A stretch of DNA of 64,000 nucleotides, taken from Burkholderia stabilis. Its GTDB lineage: Bacteria; Pseudomonadota; Gammaproteobacteria; Burkholderiales; Burkholderiaceae. This document shows positions 25,726 to 35,353 of the stretch, piece by piece. The position numbers and the translations under genes were made by a program. Under the pieces are notes generated by a model. The model did not search any database. It was given only the letters and a program-made list of their open reading frames with translations, and was not told the origin of the DNA. The stretch is taken from the NCBI RefSeq assembly GCF_001742165.1, contig NZ_CP016443.1:558001-622000 (forward strand). Direction: 5' to 3'. Every line of letters starts with the position of its first letter. The first letter of the stretch is position 1.

Positions 25726-26916
25726 ATGGAGACGAGATGGGCTCCGCAAGAGAGCCAGGCAACAAGTGAAGAAGCCGACATCGGCGTCGCGGATTTCAGC
25801 GAGCTGATGGCGCGCATCTATCAGGGGCCGCTGGAAACGCCGCCGTGGGCCAGTGCGCTCGAACTGGTGCGCCGCTGGCTGCAGGCCAATTACGTGACGC
25901 TGATCCTGCGCGCGGCCGCGAGCGATCGCCGCGCGCCGCTGTCGGTGCACGCGTCGGAATTCGGCCCGGTCGTCCCGGATGCGGGCCAGGCGGCCTACAA
26001 CGATTACTACTATTCACTCGACCCGTTCGTCGGCCTGCCGGCCGATCGCGTGGTCACGGTCGACGACGTGTTCGGCGACACGGGCTGGCTGTCGAGCGAG
26101 CTGTACAAGCAGTTCCTGAAGCCGCAGGACGTGCGCTACATCCTCGGCGCCGACCTGCGCACGCCGTCGGGCGTCGAATGCCGGTTCCGCGTATGCCGCA
26201 ACCATGCGTCGAAGCAGTTCTCCGCGCGCGACAAGGCGATCTGCGCGCTGCTGCTGCCGCACCTGAAGCGCGCGATCGAACTGCATTCGCGGCTCGATTC
26301 GGCCGAGGTGGAACGCTCGATCTACGCGAATGCGATCGACCGGATGCAGGTCGGCACGATCGCGCTCGACGAGAACGGCACGATCATCGACATGAACAGC
26401 GTCGCCGACGAGATCCTCAAGCAGAACAATGGTCTGACGATTGCGCGCGGCACGATCGAGGCGACCGACGCGCAGGAGAACCGCACGCTGAAGCGACTGA
26501 TCCGCCACGCGGTGATGGGACACCACGGCACGGCCGCGGCGACCGTCGAGGCGATGCCGATCACGCGCAGCTTCGACAAGCCGCGCCTCGGGCTGCTGGT
26601 ACGCACGGTGCTGCTGTCCGACTGGTCGGAGGACAACAAGCGGCGGCCGGCCGTCACGCTGTTCCTGCGCGACCCCGACCGCAAGCCGCAGGGCGCGCAG
26701 GAAATCATCCGCAAGCTGTTCGACCTGACGCCCGCCGAGACGTCGCTCGCGCTGCTGCTGACCAACGGGCTGACGCTGGAGGAAGCGGCGGAGGAATCGG
26801 GAATCAGCAAGAACACCGCGCGTACGCACCTGCGCGCGATCTTCTCGAAGACGGGCGTCACGCGTCAGGCGACGCTCGTGCGGATCCTGCTCGGCAGCGT
26901 GGTGCCGCTCGGTTAA
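25726..26916 (+). CDS. LuxR-type helix-turn-helix regulator
   Basis: Regulator of about 396 aa. The C-terminal GerE/LuxR DNA-binding domain reads FDLTPAETSLALLLTNGLTL, then EESGISKNTARTHLRAIFSK and TGVTRQATLVRILL. The middle (about 220-310) contains a PAS-like segment (IDRMQVGTIALDENGTIIDMNS). The N-terminal third has no recognised domain and does not look like an acyl-homoserine-lactone pocket. The frame is open from 25582; ATG 25726 was chosen because sequence before it is irregular and GGAGG lies 15-20 bases upstream, so the start is uncertain. It is divergent from the esterase-ribB pair. Confidence 0.8.
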   Translation: METRWAPQESQATSEEADIGVADFSELMARIYQGPLETPPWASALELVRRWLQANYVTLILRAAASDRRAPLSVHASEFGPVVPDAGQAAYNDYYYSLDPFVGLPADRVVTVDDVFGDTGWLSSELYKQFLKPQDVRYILGADLRTPSGVECRFRVCRNHASKQFSARDKAICALLLPHLKRAIELHSRLDSAEVERSIYANAIDRMQVGTIALDENGTIIDMNSVADEILKQNNGLTIARGTIEATDAQENRTLKRLIRHAVMGHHGTAAATVEAMPITRSFDKPRLGLLVRTVLLSDWSEDNKRRPAVTLFLRDPDRKPQGAQEIIRKLFDLTPAETSLALLLTNGLTLEEAAEESGISKNTARTHLRAIFSKTGVTRQATLVRILLGSVVPLG

Positions 26917-27066
26917 GCGGAGGCGGAGGCGGTCGAATGCGCGGCGTGCGTGACAAGCCGCGCGTCGCCGCATCGGAACCGGCCGCATTCGTCTGTCGAT
27001 ACATCGATGGCGATCAACGCATCGTGAGCGGCACGGCACGGCTCGGGGATGACGGCATCATGCAAA

Positions 27067-27099
27067 AGAGGCTCGCACCTTGCGAGCCTCTTCGTCATT
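27067..27099. terminator. Bidirectional rho-independent terminator
   Basis: AGAGGCTCGCA (27067-27077) and TGCGAGCCTCT (27081-27091) pair perfectly around a 3-base loop. A weak T-run follows on the plus strand and TCTTTTGC on the minus strand, so it can end both the LuxR-type gene and the convergent CDF gene. Confidence 0.75.
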
Positions 27100-27192
27100 T
27101 TGCGCAGCCGATCACTCCGATGACCGATTAGCCAGCCGGTATCGGGCGCGCCATGCCATCGCGCGCCAACCAACCGCCGACGACAGCAGCGT

Positions 27193-27858
27193 TCACGACC
27201 CGCGCGTCGATCGATTCGTCCACTCGGCCAGCGCCGGCCACTGCGCGCAGCCGCGCCGGATGAAACCGGCACCCGTGCGGATCACGAGCGCACCGATCGC
27301 AAGCGCGGCCACGTCGTCGAGACGGCCGAAGCCGACCAGCGCCGCGCTCATCGCGAGCGCAGCCAGCAACGCCGACAGCGCGTCGGTCCGCACATGCCAG
27401 CCGCTCGCCTCGAGCAATGCGGAGCCCGTCTCGCGCGCCTTGCGCAGCATCCAGTACGACAGCGCGGCCTTGCCGGCGAGCGTGACGGCGACGAGCGCGA
27501 GCGTCGTCGCGACCGGCTGCACGGCGGGCGGCGCGTCGAACCGGCTCGTCGCGTGCCAGATCATCTGCGCGCCCGTCGCGACGAGCAATGCGCCCAGCCC
27601 CGCGAGCGCGATCGGTTCGTAGGTCGGGCGCCGCTCCGGCGGCAGGCGCGCGTCGAGCCGGCACGCGACGAGGATCAGCGCATCGGCCGCGAGATCGATC
27701 GCCGCGTGCGCGACATCCGCGAACAGCCCCGACGAATGCGCGGACCACGCCGCGAGCGTCTCGACGGCGAGCAGCAGCAGGTTGATCGCGAGACTGACGG
27801 CGAGGGCGCGGGACGTGGCCGCATAAACGTGGGGCGTGGCGCGCGACGTGCGCTTCAT
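27193..27858 (-). CDS. Short cation diffusion facilitator (CDF) family transporter
   Basis: Membrane protein of 221 aa with about six helices. The metal-site motifs are recognisable: SGLFADVAHAAIDLAADAL in helix 2 (H and D residues) and WHVRTDALSALLA in helix 5 (HxxxD). Canonical CDF proteins have about 300 residues and a cytoplasmic C-terminal domain that dimerises; it is missing here, as in MMT1-type short forms. Efflux of Zn, Co or Mn in exchange for protons is expected from the family. The start ATG 27858 is followed by a basic N-terminus. It stands alone between a terminator and a 284-base gap. Confidence 0.8.
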   Translation of the reverse strand: MKRTSRATPHVYAATSRALAVSLAINLLLLAVETLAAWSAHSSGLFADVAHAAIDLAADALILVACRLDARLPPERRPTYEPIALAGLGALLVATGAQMIWHATSRFDAPPAVQPVATTLALVAVTLAGKAALSYWMLRKARETGSALLEASGWHVRTDALSALLAALAMSAALVGFGRLDDVAALAIGALVIRTGAGFIRRGCAQWPALAEWTNRSTRGS

Positions 27859-28142
27859 GGCGATTCGTCTGTCGATATCGTGGGTCAGCCCCGAACGCTA
27901 CCGGTCGACGGTGGCAGCCGAATGACAGCCGGCGTCCACCGACGGCAAGGGCGCGGCGAAACGATCCGCGAGCGTCGGGCGCGACCGCGCCGGCCGGATC
28001 GCGCCGAGTTCGAACGGCGGATGTCGCAGCATGCGCGGCGATTTTGCTGTTCGTTTGCTGGCGAATGCCGGAGACACACCCGGCGAAGCGCGAGCGTGCA
28101 TCGCATGGCGCAGGCGACGCTCGGCTCGCCTGCGCCGGTGCG

Positions 28143-29624
28143 CTACAGCGCCCGTTGCACCGCCAGTTGCGCGGCGCGCGTCACCGCGCGGGCGAGGCCC
28201 GATTCCGGCACATCGTCCGGAAACACGTCGAATGCGACATCGGGCCGGATTCCCCGCGCCTCGTACGATACGCCGGCCGGGTCGCGCGTCACGTGATTGG
28301 CGATGCCCATCATCCAGCCGTTCGGCAAGCCTTTGCCGAAGCCGCCGGATAGCGCGCCCTGCGTGGTCTGCCCGGCCTGCGCCACGTGCGGCAGCGTGCG
28401 CATCATCAGCACGAGGTATTCGCCGGCGCTGACGGTGACGTCGCTCGTCAGCACGACGACGGGCCTCGCATAACGGACGGCGCCGCCCGGCTCGACATGG
28501 AACGGTTGCGGCGCGATACCGGCCGCCTGCGGCAACGCGCGCGTATAGGCGAGCCGTTTGCGGTCGGCGAAACGGGCGGCGATGTCGTGCGAGATCTGCG
28601 CCGCGCCGCCTTGATTGAGCGAGAGATCGAGCACGAGCGCCTGCGTATCCTTCAGGCGCGCGAGCGCGGTGTCCAGCTTGGCGGCGAGCCGGGCCCGATC
28701 CTGTTCGATGCTGACGATCGGCCCGCCGGCGAAGCCGCCCATCCGGTCGATCGCGAGATAGCCGATATTGCCGTCGAGCACGCCCCAGAGCAGGCTGCCG
28801 TCGAATTCGACGCCGCGCGCATCGGGGCGCAGCAGGCCGATCCGCGCCTGCGTTTGCCGCGCCTGCCACGCGCCGAGCCAGGCCGGAAACGGCGTATCGC
28901 GCGCCTCCTTCATCCACGCGCGCCGCAATCGGCGAAACGTCTGCTGCGGCGCGTTTTCGTAGCGCCAGCCGAACGTGAACGTATCGTTCTCGTCGCCGAT
29001 GCTGGTATGCGCATCGACGGGCGGCCCGAGCAGCGTGTCGAGCACGGGGGCGAGCGCCGCGTCGTTACGGGCCTCGGCTGCCTGCGGACGCAGCTTCGCG
29101 ATGCGCGCCGGCCAGTCGACGCCGTACTCGGCCGCGAACGTATGGAAATCGAGCAGCAGCGCCGCGACGGCATCGTAGGTCGCAAGCGGCGACGGCGCGC
29201 CGGTGCCCGTCATCCGGCATGCCACGGGCAGCGCGGCCAGCGGGCGCGCATGCAACTGCATGCCGTCCGGCGAATCGGTGAAGATCAGGCTGCCGCGCCA
29301 GTGCGCATACATCCCGATCAGGCCGGCAACGGCCGCGGTGCTCGCGTTGTACGCGGGGTCGCGCCAGCACAGGTTGCCGGTGCGCGTCGTGTTGTAGATG
29401 ACCGCGCCGTGCGGTCCGATCTCGGCGACGACGCCGGTGCCGGCGAGCGCCCAGATGCCGTGCGTCTGCGGCACGAACGCGCCGTCCTGCAACGCGGCGC
29501 GCAGCATCTCGGGCGGCGCCGGCGGCAGTCCGCCCGGCGCGACCGGTTCGTTGCCGTCGCCGCCGCAACCGGGCAACCAGCCGGAAATGCCGAGGCTCCA
29601 GATCAGGGTCGTGAAGAGGCGCAT
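28143..29624 (-). CDS. S41 family (C-terminal processing) peptidase lipoprotein
   Basis: Predicted lipoprotein of 493 aa with lipobox LPGC at about residues 17-20, followed by a Pro-rich linker. The C-terminal half has the S41 fold: GNIGYLAIDRMGGF, LVLDLSLNQGG, the nucleophile region VTVSAGEYLVLMM and GFGKGLPNGW, which supplies Ser and Lys candidates. There is no PDZ domain visible; the N-terminal part is instead a unique domain. It probably acts in the periplasm on proteins or peptides. ATG 29624 has GGAG seven bases upstream; the frame starts at GTG 29630. It is coupled to the DUF4156-like lipoprotein gene upstream. Confidence 0.82.
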   Translation of the reverse strand: MRLFTTLIWSLGISGWLPGCGGDGNEPVAPGGLPPAPPEMLRAALQDGAFVPQTHGIWALAGTGVVAEIGPHGAVIYNTTRTGNLCWRDPAYNASTAAVAGLIGMYAHWRGSLIFTDSPDGMQLHARPLAALPVACRMTGTGAPSPLATYDAVAALLLDFHTFAAEYGVDWPARIAKLRPQAAEARNDAALAPVLDTLLGPPVDAHTSIGDENDTFTFGWRYENAPQQTFRRLRRAWMKEARDTPFPAWLGAWQARQTQARIGLLRPDARGVEFDGSLLWGVLDGNIGYLAIDRMGGFAGGPIVSIEQDRARLAAKLDTALARLKDTQALVLDLSLNQGGAAQISHDIAARFADRKRLAYTRALPQAAGIAPQPFHVEPGGAVRYARPVVVLTSDVTVSAGEYLVLMMRTLPHVAQAGQTTQGALSGGFGKGLPNGWMMGIANHVTRDPAGVSYEARGIRPDVAFDVFPDDVPESGLARAVTRAAQLAVQRAL

Positions 29625-29626
29625 GG

Positions 29627-29998
29627 TCACGCTCCGGTGCCCGGGCAGCGGTAGACGCTGCCGGTCAGCGTGACGCCGGTCTGCCGCAGGTAGCCGCCGT
29701 CGTTGCCGTCGAAGCTGCCGCTTTGCGTGCCGCGCTGCGTCAGCAGCACCACGACGTTGCCGCCCAACGCGGCGGCGCGGTTCTTCAGGTCATTGCGCGC
29801 GCCGGTCTCGAGCGACGAATCCGGGATGAAGCCGCCGATCAGGAAGTTGCCCTGGCTGCCGGTCACGTCGCCGAGATGACGGCATGTGCCGCCGGGGTCG
29901 GTCATGACGACGCGCACGTCGCGGCCCGCGGAGGAAAGCGCGAGCGGCGCGCACGCCGCCAGCGCGACAGGAAGGAACAGCAACCAGGCAGGTCTCAT
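29627..29998 (-). CDS. DUF4156-like lipoprotein
   Basis: Small lipoprotein of 123 aa. The signal peptide ends at lipobox LAAC (Cys 16). The mature part contains CRHLGDVTGSQGNFLIGGF, then ARNDLKNRAAALGGNVVVLL, the typical pattern of DUF4156 lipoproteins (a conserved Cys, a turn, then the DLKNRAAALGGN helix). The function is not known. Its stop abuts the S41 peptidase start, so the two form one translational unit and probably act together in the envelope. Confidence 0.8.
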   Translation of the reverse strand: MRPAWLLFLPVALAACAPLALSSAGRDVRVVMTDPGGTCRHLGDVTGSQGNFLIGGFIPDSSLETGARNDLKNRAAALGGNVVVLLTQRGTQSGSFDGNDGGYLRQTGVTLTGSVYRCPGTGA

Positions 29999-30203
29999 GT
30001 TTGCGCCGTCTCGAATGCGCGTGATCGCGCGACAGCGCCACTTTAGGGACGGCGGCCACGCCGCACATCGGGCGAAGGTCGCGCGCGCGAGCCGGAAAGG
30101 ATGCGACCAAAGTCGCAGGCGCGGCGCATCGTCCAGGTGGCCGGTGAGGAGTGGGGAACGTGCCGCACCGCCGGCGCGGCACGCAGCCGGCCGCGCGCCG
30201 CGC

Positions 30204-30851
30204 TCAGGATCTTGGCGCCATCAGTCCTTCCCGCCACGCCAGCGCGACGGCCTGCGTGCGGTCCGACAGGTGCAGTTTCGACATCACGTTGCCGAGATGC
30301 GTCTTGACGGTTTTTTCCGTGATCCCGAGTGTCGCCGCGATGCGCGCATTGCTGCCGCCTTCGGCCAGGCAACGCAGCACTTCCAGCTCGCGCGCGGTCA
30401 GCGCGGCGAACGGGCTGCGCGGCGGCTTGCGCAACGCCCCGATCATGCGCTGCGCGATGCCGGGATGCAGTGTCGGTTCGCCGTGGACAGCCGCATGGAT
30501 CGCCTGCAGCAGGCGCTCGCCGCGCATCGATTTCAGCAGGAACGAATCGGCGCCGGCGTCGATCGCCGCGAGTGCGAGCGCATCGTCGTCGGACGACGTC
30601 AGCACCATGATGTGCGTGTCGCCGCTGGCCGCACGAATCGCGCGAATGACGGCCGGCACACCGGCGTGGCCCATGCCGGGCATCATCAGGTCGAGCAGCA
30701 GCACGTCGGGGCGATGCTCGCGCACCTTCTCGATCGTCGAGGCGCCGTCGTCGGTTTCCGCGACGATCGCGAATGACGCATCGAGCCGCAACAGGCCGCG
30801 GATGCCTTCGCGCACGACGGCGTGATCGTCGGCAATGAGGATCGTGGTCAT
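30204..30851 (-). CDS. NarL/FixJ-type response regulator
   Basis: A 215-aa response regulator. Receiver (1-120) with IADDH acidic pocket, phospho-Asp D54 in LLLDLMMPGM and Lys in LLKSM; LuxR-type DNA-binding domain (about 150-212) with LTARELEVLRCLAEGGSNAR, then ATLGITEKTVKTHLGNVMSKL. It is encoded directly after its kinase, with the start overlapping the kinase stop as ATGA, so kinase and regulator are made in fixed ratio. The targets are unknown. Confidence 0.93.
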   Translation of the reverse strand: MTTILIADDHAVVREGIRGLLRLDASFAIVAETDDGASTIEKVREHRPDVLLLDLMMPGMGHAGVPAVIRAIRAASGDTHIMVLTSSDDDALALAAIDAGADSFLLKSMRGERLLQAIHAAVHGEPTLHPGIAQRMIGALRKPPRSPFAALTARELEVLRCLAEGGSNARIAATLGITEKTVKTHLGNVMSKLHLSDRTQAVALAWREGLMAPRS

Positions 30852-32302
30852 GCCGTCTCCATCGGATTGAAATGGACGGTCACGCGCGTGCCGTCCGCGC
30901 CCGACACGATGTCGAGCTTGCCGCCGGGCAGCGCATCGGCGCGCCAGCGCAGGTTGCCGAGCCCCATGCCCACCGGCACGGCAGCCGGATCGAAGCCGTC
31001 GCCGTCATCGCGCACGATCCATTGCCAGCGCGATGACGCACCAGGCGACGCGCGTGCGGCGCCACCCGGTTCGCACGCGATGTCGATACGGCGGCAGCCG
31101 CTATGGCGCAACGCATTGGCCGTCGCCTCGTGCGTGATCATCAGCAGTTCGTGCGCGGCCGACGGCTGCGCATCGAGCGTGCGCGCGGCCGCATCCGGCA
31201 GATCGAGCGACCAGTCGATGCCCGAGCCGGCCAGCAGGTCGCGCACCGCCTGGGACACGGCCGCGCGCAGGCCGTCTTCGGCGATTGCGGGGAGGCTGAA
31301 GCCGGTCACCACGTTGTCGAGATCCTGCTGCAGATGATCGGCCAGGCGTCGCGCCGCGCCGACGGTCGGCAACAGGTCGGGATGGCGCTGCGCCTCGTAT
31401 TCCAGCTCGGTCAGCTTGAGGCCGAGCACGAAGCTGCGCTGCTTTGCGGTGTCGTGCAGATCGCGTGCGATGCGCGTGCGCTCGACCGACACCGCGAGCG
31501 CCTTCTGCATGCCGAACGTGCGCGCGAGCGCATCGGCCATCCGGTTGAAATGCGCGGCCAGTTCGCCGAGTTCGTCGCGTGACGCATCGGCGATCCGGGC
31601 CGACAGGTCGCCGGCCGCCCAGCGGTCGGCCGCGGCCGTCATCCGCCGCACGCGCCGCACCAGCAACCAGACCAGCAGCCCCGCGAAGCTTGCACCCATC
31701 GCGCCGAGATACAGCACGGTGCGCATCAGGTCGTACGCCGATGCGTCGTCCGCGATCTCGTAATGGAGTTGCCAGCCCGGCCAGTAATGGACGCCCACCC
31801 GCGCCGTCGCGCCGCCGGCGAGCGCGATGCGCGTGACGATGGCCCAGTCGCCGTCACGATGCAGCATCGTCTCGGGCACGGCCGGATCGGCCGGCATGGC
31901 GGCGAACGTGTCGGACAGCAGCGGTGACGCCGCCGGCGCGGTCGCACATCCGACGCCATCCGGCCGCGTAATGCGCACCTGCAGCCGGCCGGCGCCGAAG
32001 AAGCCCATCATCGGCGCGAAGTCCATCACGTCGCGCGCGCCGTCCTGCGCGATCCGCCAGAACATCGCGTCGGCCGCGGCACGACAGGCGATCGGGTCGC
32101 GCAAGTCGACGGCGCCGGCTGCGGCGGCCAGGGCAGTGCGGTCGAGGTTGCCGAGAAAACGGCGGATATCGCTTTCGGCATGGGTGCGCCACAGCACGCT
32201 CGTCAGCACCGACGACAGCACCATCGCCACGAACCCCACCACGATGAACGTCGGCACGAGCTTGACGAACAAGCCACGCGGGCCGATCCGGAATTTGCGC
32301 AA
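30848..32302 (-). CDS. Sensor histidine kinase (HisKA_3 type)
   Basis: Membrane kinase of 484 aa. Helix 1 (about 11-38), a periplasmic sensor of about 150 residues, helix 2 (about 194-215), HAMP, then HisKA_3 with ERTRIARDLHDTAKQRSFVL (phospho-His H283) and a HATPase_c domain with HELLMITHEATANALRHSGC and DDGDGFD. The start is TTG 32302, unusual but backed by AAGGAG six bases upstream. It partners the NarL-type regulator downstream. The periplasmic part has a CxxA/C pair (C73, C119) that might form a disulphide; the signal is unknown. Confidence 0.9.
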   Translation of the reverse strand: MRKFRIGPRGLFVKLVPTFIVVGFVAMVLSSVLTSVLWRTHAESDIRRFLGNLDRTALAAAAGAVDLRDPIACRAAADAMFWRIAQDGARDVMDFAPMMGFFGAGRLQVRITRPDGVGCATAPAASPLLSDTFAAMPADPAVPETMLHRDGDWAIVTRIALAGGATARVGVHYWPGWQLHYEIADDASAYDLMRTVLYLGAMGASFAGLLVWLLVRRVRRMTAAADRWAAGDLSARIADASRDELGELAAHFNRMADALARTFGMQKALAVSVERTRIARDLHDTAKQRSFVLGLKLTELEYEAQRHPDLLPTVGAARRLADHLQQDLDNVVTGFSLPAIAEDGLRAAVSQAVRDLLAGSGIDWSLDLPDAAARTLDAQPSAAHELLMITHEATANALRHSGCRRIDIACEPGGAARASPGASSRWQWIVRDDGDGFDPAAVPVGMGLGNLRWRADALPGGKLDIVSGADGTRVTVHFNPMETA

Positions 32303-32612
32303 CGCGGGCTCCTTGTTCTTTTGTTCTTCACCGGCACGCCGGACGGACGCCGACGACGCGGCAAAGCGGGGCGGCCGGCTTTCAAGCGCTCAATGTTGAA
32401 GGTTTTTTGCGGCGGTTGCAGGGGCGTTTGTGTCGTACGGCGGGGTCACGGCGGGAGCGATGAAGTCCGACCAGCACTGCGATTTCGCGCACCGTGCCTC
32501 GATATTCGGCCATCTCGACATTATAGAAATAATGTCAAATCAAACGACATCGAAGATTGGATATTTAACGGTTTACGTTATATTATTTACGAAATTCTCG
32601 ATCAAACCTGCC
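32303..32612 (+). promoter_or_regulatory. Divergent region with kfrA promoter and GACAT half-sites
   Basis: This 310-base region has no gene; the last 100 bases are strikingly AT-rich for this genome. GACATTA (32517-32523) and TAATGTC (32530-32536) form a perfect inverted repeat, and a third GACAT lies at 32546-32550, so three half-sites stand 14-15 bases apart. Just downstream is TTGGAT (32557-32562), 16 bases, TATATT (32579-32584), a likely promoter for the KfrA-like gene. KfrA proteins are known to repress their own promoters. Confidence 0.6.
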
Positions 32613-33632
32613 ATGTCCGATCTCGCTGCCGACGAACCCCGCCTGACCGCCGAAATCGAGCGACTCAAGGCCGACTTCCCGAAAACCCGCGAGCTGTACC
32701 GCGAAGCCTGCGCGCTGCTGTTCTTCCGTTTCGGGATCACGCCCACCGCGAACCGCCTGTACCAGCTCGTTCGCAAGGGCAGCATGAGCACGCCGACGGC
32801 CGTCCTTGGCGAGTTCTGGGCCGAACTGCGGGAGAAGAGCCGCGTCCGCATCGAGCATCCCGATTTACCGGCCGATTTGCAGGCGGTGGCCGGCGAGCTG
32901 GTCGCGGCGTTGTGGAATCGTTCGAGCACCGATGCGGCTGCCGCGCTCGACGCACTGCGCGCGGAAGTCGAAGCCGAACGGGCCGCAGCGAAAGCGGAAG
33001 TCGCGACGCTGCAGGCCGAACTCGCGCGCACCGAAACCGCGCTGGAGCAACGCACGGCCGCGCTGCTGGCCGCGCAGGTCCGCATTCAGGAACTGGAGCA
33101 GGCGAGGGCGGCCGACGACGCCTCGCGGCGTGCACTCCAGTCGGATATCGATCGACTGAAGGCCGACAACGCGGAAGGCGACCGCGCACTCGCCCAGGCG
33201 CGCGCGGATTTCACGACGCAGCTCGACCGGTTGCGCGACGACGCGAGCCGAGCCGAGGAGCGCTTGCGCGCATCGGAGAAGCGGGCGCTGCAGGAGATCG
33301 ATCGCGAGCGGCTCGCGGCCGCGCGACTGCAAAAAGAACTCGACACCACGGCCTCGCGCGCCGAGCAGCGCGATGCTCAGCAGCGCAAGGACGTGGCCGC
33401 GCTGCAGGCGCAACTCGGCGACGCGCTGCATCGGTGCGGGGTACTTCAGGGGCAGCTCGACGGCGCCCAGGCGACCGATGCGGCGCGCGGCAAGGAGCTC
33501 GATGCGCTGAGGCGCGAGATAACCGTACTCGCGCGCCGGGCGCCGGTACGCGGCGTCAAGGTGGCGCCGGCCGCGGAACGGAGCGAGCGAAGGGCGCGCA
33601 CCAGGAAACGCGCCGACGACATGCCGCGCTGA
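32613..33632 (+). CDS. kfrA: KfrA-like DNA-binding coiled-coil protein
   Basis: A 339-aa protein. Residues about 10-110 form the KfrA N-terminal DNA-binding domain (KTRELYREACALLFFRFG, ITPTANRLYQLVRKG, TPTAVLGEFWAELREKSR). From about 110 to 310 is an almost unbroken Ala/Glu/Arg-rich coiled coil, ending in a basic tail (ERSERRARTRKRADD). Plasmid KfrA binds its own operator and builds a filament that helps partition. A chromosomal copy with no par genes beside it could organise DNA or be a plasmid relic. Start at ATG 32613, where the domain begins; the frame is open earlier. AT-rich half-sites precede it. Confidence 0.82.
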   Translation: MSDLAADEPRLTAEIERLKADFPKTRELYREACALLFFRFGITPTANRLYQLVRKGSMSTPTAVLGEFWAELREKSRVRIEHPDLPADLQAVAGELVAALWNRSSTDAAAALDALRAEVEAERAAAKAEVATLQAELARTETALEQRTAALLAAQVRIQELEQARAADDASRRALQSDIDRLKADNAEGDRALAQARADFTTQLDRLRDDASRAEERLRASEKRALQEIDRERLAAARLQKELDTTASRAEQRDAQQRKDVAALQAQLGDALHRCGVLQGQLDGAQATDAARGKELDALRREITVLARRAPVRGVKVAPAAERSERRARTRKRADDMPR

Positions 33633-33735
33633 CTGCAAAAATCAGGGCGTGCGCCAGCCGATGGCGACGCACGCCCGACGCCGCCGAACGGACGAAATGC
33701 CGCTCGCCCGAACGCCGGCCCGCTCATCCTCTCGC

Positions 33736-35307
33736 TCAGCTCAGCACATACCGTGACGGCAGCGGCGGCGCATCCGCTGGAATCGTGACGAGCGACGTAT
33801 TCAGCCAGCTCTGCGGCGTGCCGTTCGACTGCGCATAGGCGCCGACGTAGGGCATCATCCGCGTCGTCTGATAGACCTGCGGCGTCCAGCCCGCCGGCGC
33901 GAGGAAGATCGACGTCGCGCGCTTCTCGCTGTACGCGGATGCCCCGTACGTCGAGATGTTCCAAAGCGTCTGCTGATAGGTCGCGTAGTCGGCGTTGTGG
34001 CGCGACCCGCCGGCCTGCCAGCCCTCGAGCTGGATGAACGTGTTGTACGTGCCGGCGCCCGCGAGCAGGTTGTTCACCGTGCGCCCATACAGGAACGACA
34101 GGATCAGGCCGCAGTTCGCCGGCGCGAAATCGCTGCCGACGCTCAGGTAATAGCGCCCCGTCGTGTTCACGACCGACGCGTAGTGCGAGTTGCCGATGTC
34201 CGTCGATGTCGTCAGCCCGCTCGCACCCATGAAGCTGTCGAACGCCTGCATCGTGACGCCCGGCGGCAAGTCGCTCGTCGCGCTGATCGCGACGATGTGC
34301 GAACCGGCTGCCAGCAGCGTCAGGAATGCAGAAAGCGTCGCGGCGATCCAGTTGCCTTGCGCATCGACGAACGGAAACGCGCGATAGCCGGTCAGCGCGA
34401 ACACGGCCGGATCGGAGCCGGCCTGCCACGCGATCTGCGGCACCCACATCGTCAGCGGGCCGGCGCTCGACGCGGTGGACACGTACTGCTTCAGCGCATC
34501 GACGAGTTGCGCGTCGGCGCCGGGTAGCACGGTGTACGACGCGCCGCTCTGCCAGCGCCGCACCCATTGCGCGACGAAGCCCGCGAGCTGGCCGCCGGTG
34601 AAGTCGGCGGGCGGTACATAACCGAGCGGACCGGTACTTTGGTAAGCGGACTGGATCGCGGCGGCCGTGCGCACGTTGCTGCCGAACATGCTGTTCGCGA
34701 AATCCTGGCAGTTGTTGGCCGGCGGCGTCGCGAGTTGCGCGAGCGGCACGACCCATGCGCCATTCGCGGTCGCGACGCCGCGATACAGGTTGAGATTGGC
34801 AACCGAGTCGTGACCGGGGAACGTGGCGGCGTCGGCGCCTGCCACATAGCCGGCCGACGGCGTGACGCTGACGGTCGTCGGCTGCGAACCGAACGGATGC
34901 GTATACGCGATTGCAAACGACGCGTCGCCGCCGGCGAGGCTGAATGATCCCGTGCAGTCGCCCCAGCTGTTCGATGCGCTGACGGCAGTTGCTTGCCCGG
35001 TCGCGACCTGCGTCTGCGACGCCTGCGGCAACGAGCCGCTCTGGCTCGCCGCGCTGCCGAACGAGAGTGTCGTCGACGGGATCGTATTGACGACGTTGAT
35101 CGTGATCGAGCGGTCGGCGATCCCGTAGCTGCGCGTGGACGTATCAGCGGCGCCGGCTGCGGCGAACGACGACGCGGATGTCGGATTGCCGTCACCGCCG
35201 CAGGCGGCCAACGTGCCGACGAGCGGCGACAGGGTCAGCGCGGCGCCGCGCTGGATGAAGCGCCGGCGGTTCGGCGCGGGCGGACGGGCGGGTTTCGAAG
35301 CGGTCAT
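33736..35307 (-). CDS. Tat-exported lipoprotein of unknown function
   Basis: A 523-aa protein. The N-terminus has the twin-arginine motif RRRFIQRG, a hydrophobic stretch and lipobox LAAC, so it is folded in the cytoplasm, exported by Tat and lipid-anchored. The mature part is rich in Ser, Thr, Ala and Gly with aromatic clusters and no cofactor motif I can name. An early region reads RSITINVVNTIPSTTLSFGS. AGGA precedes ATG 35307. It stands alone, with a 22-base perfect palindrome 47 bases upstream of the start that could control it. I do not assign a function. Confidence 0.75.
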   Translation of the reverse strand: MTASKPARPPAPNRRRFIQRGAALTLSPLVGTLAACGGDGNPTSASSFAAAGAADTSTRSYGIADRSITINVVNTIPSTTLSFGSAASQSGSLPQASQTQVATGQATAVSASNSWGDCTGSFSLAGGDASFAIAYTHPFGSQPTTVSVTPSAGYVAGADAATFPGHDSVANLNLYRGVATANGAWVVPLAQLATPPANNCQDFANSMFGSNVRTAAAIQSAYQSTGPLGYVPPADFTGGQLAGFVAQWVRRWQSGASYTVLPGADAQLVDALKQYVSTASSAGPLTMWVPQIAWQAGSDPAVFALTGYRAFPFVDAQGNWIAATLSAFLTLLAAGSHIVAISATSDLPPGVTMQAFDSFMGASGLTTSTDIGNSHYASVVNTTGRYYLSVGSDFAPANCGLILSFLYGRTVNNLLAGAGTYNTFIQLEGWQAGGSRHNADYATYQQTLWNISTYGASAYSEKRATSIFLAPAGWTPQVYQTTRMMPYVGAYAQSNGTPQSWLNTSLVTIPADAPPLPSRYVLS

Positions 35308-35353
35308 GGGCGTTCCTGGTCGCGGGTTCGGGAAACGGCAACGTCGGTTCGGC

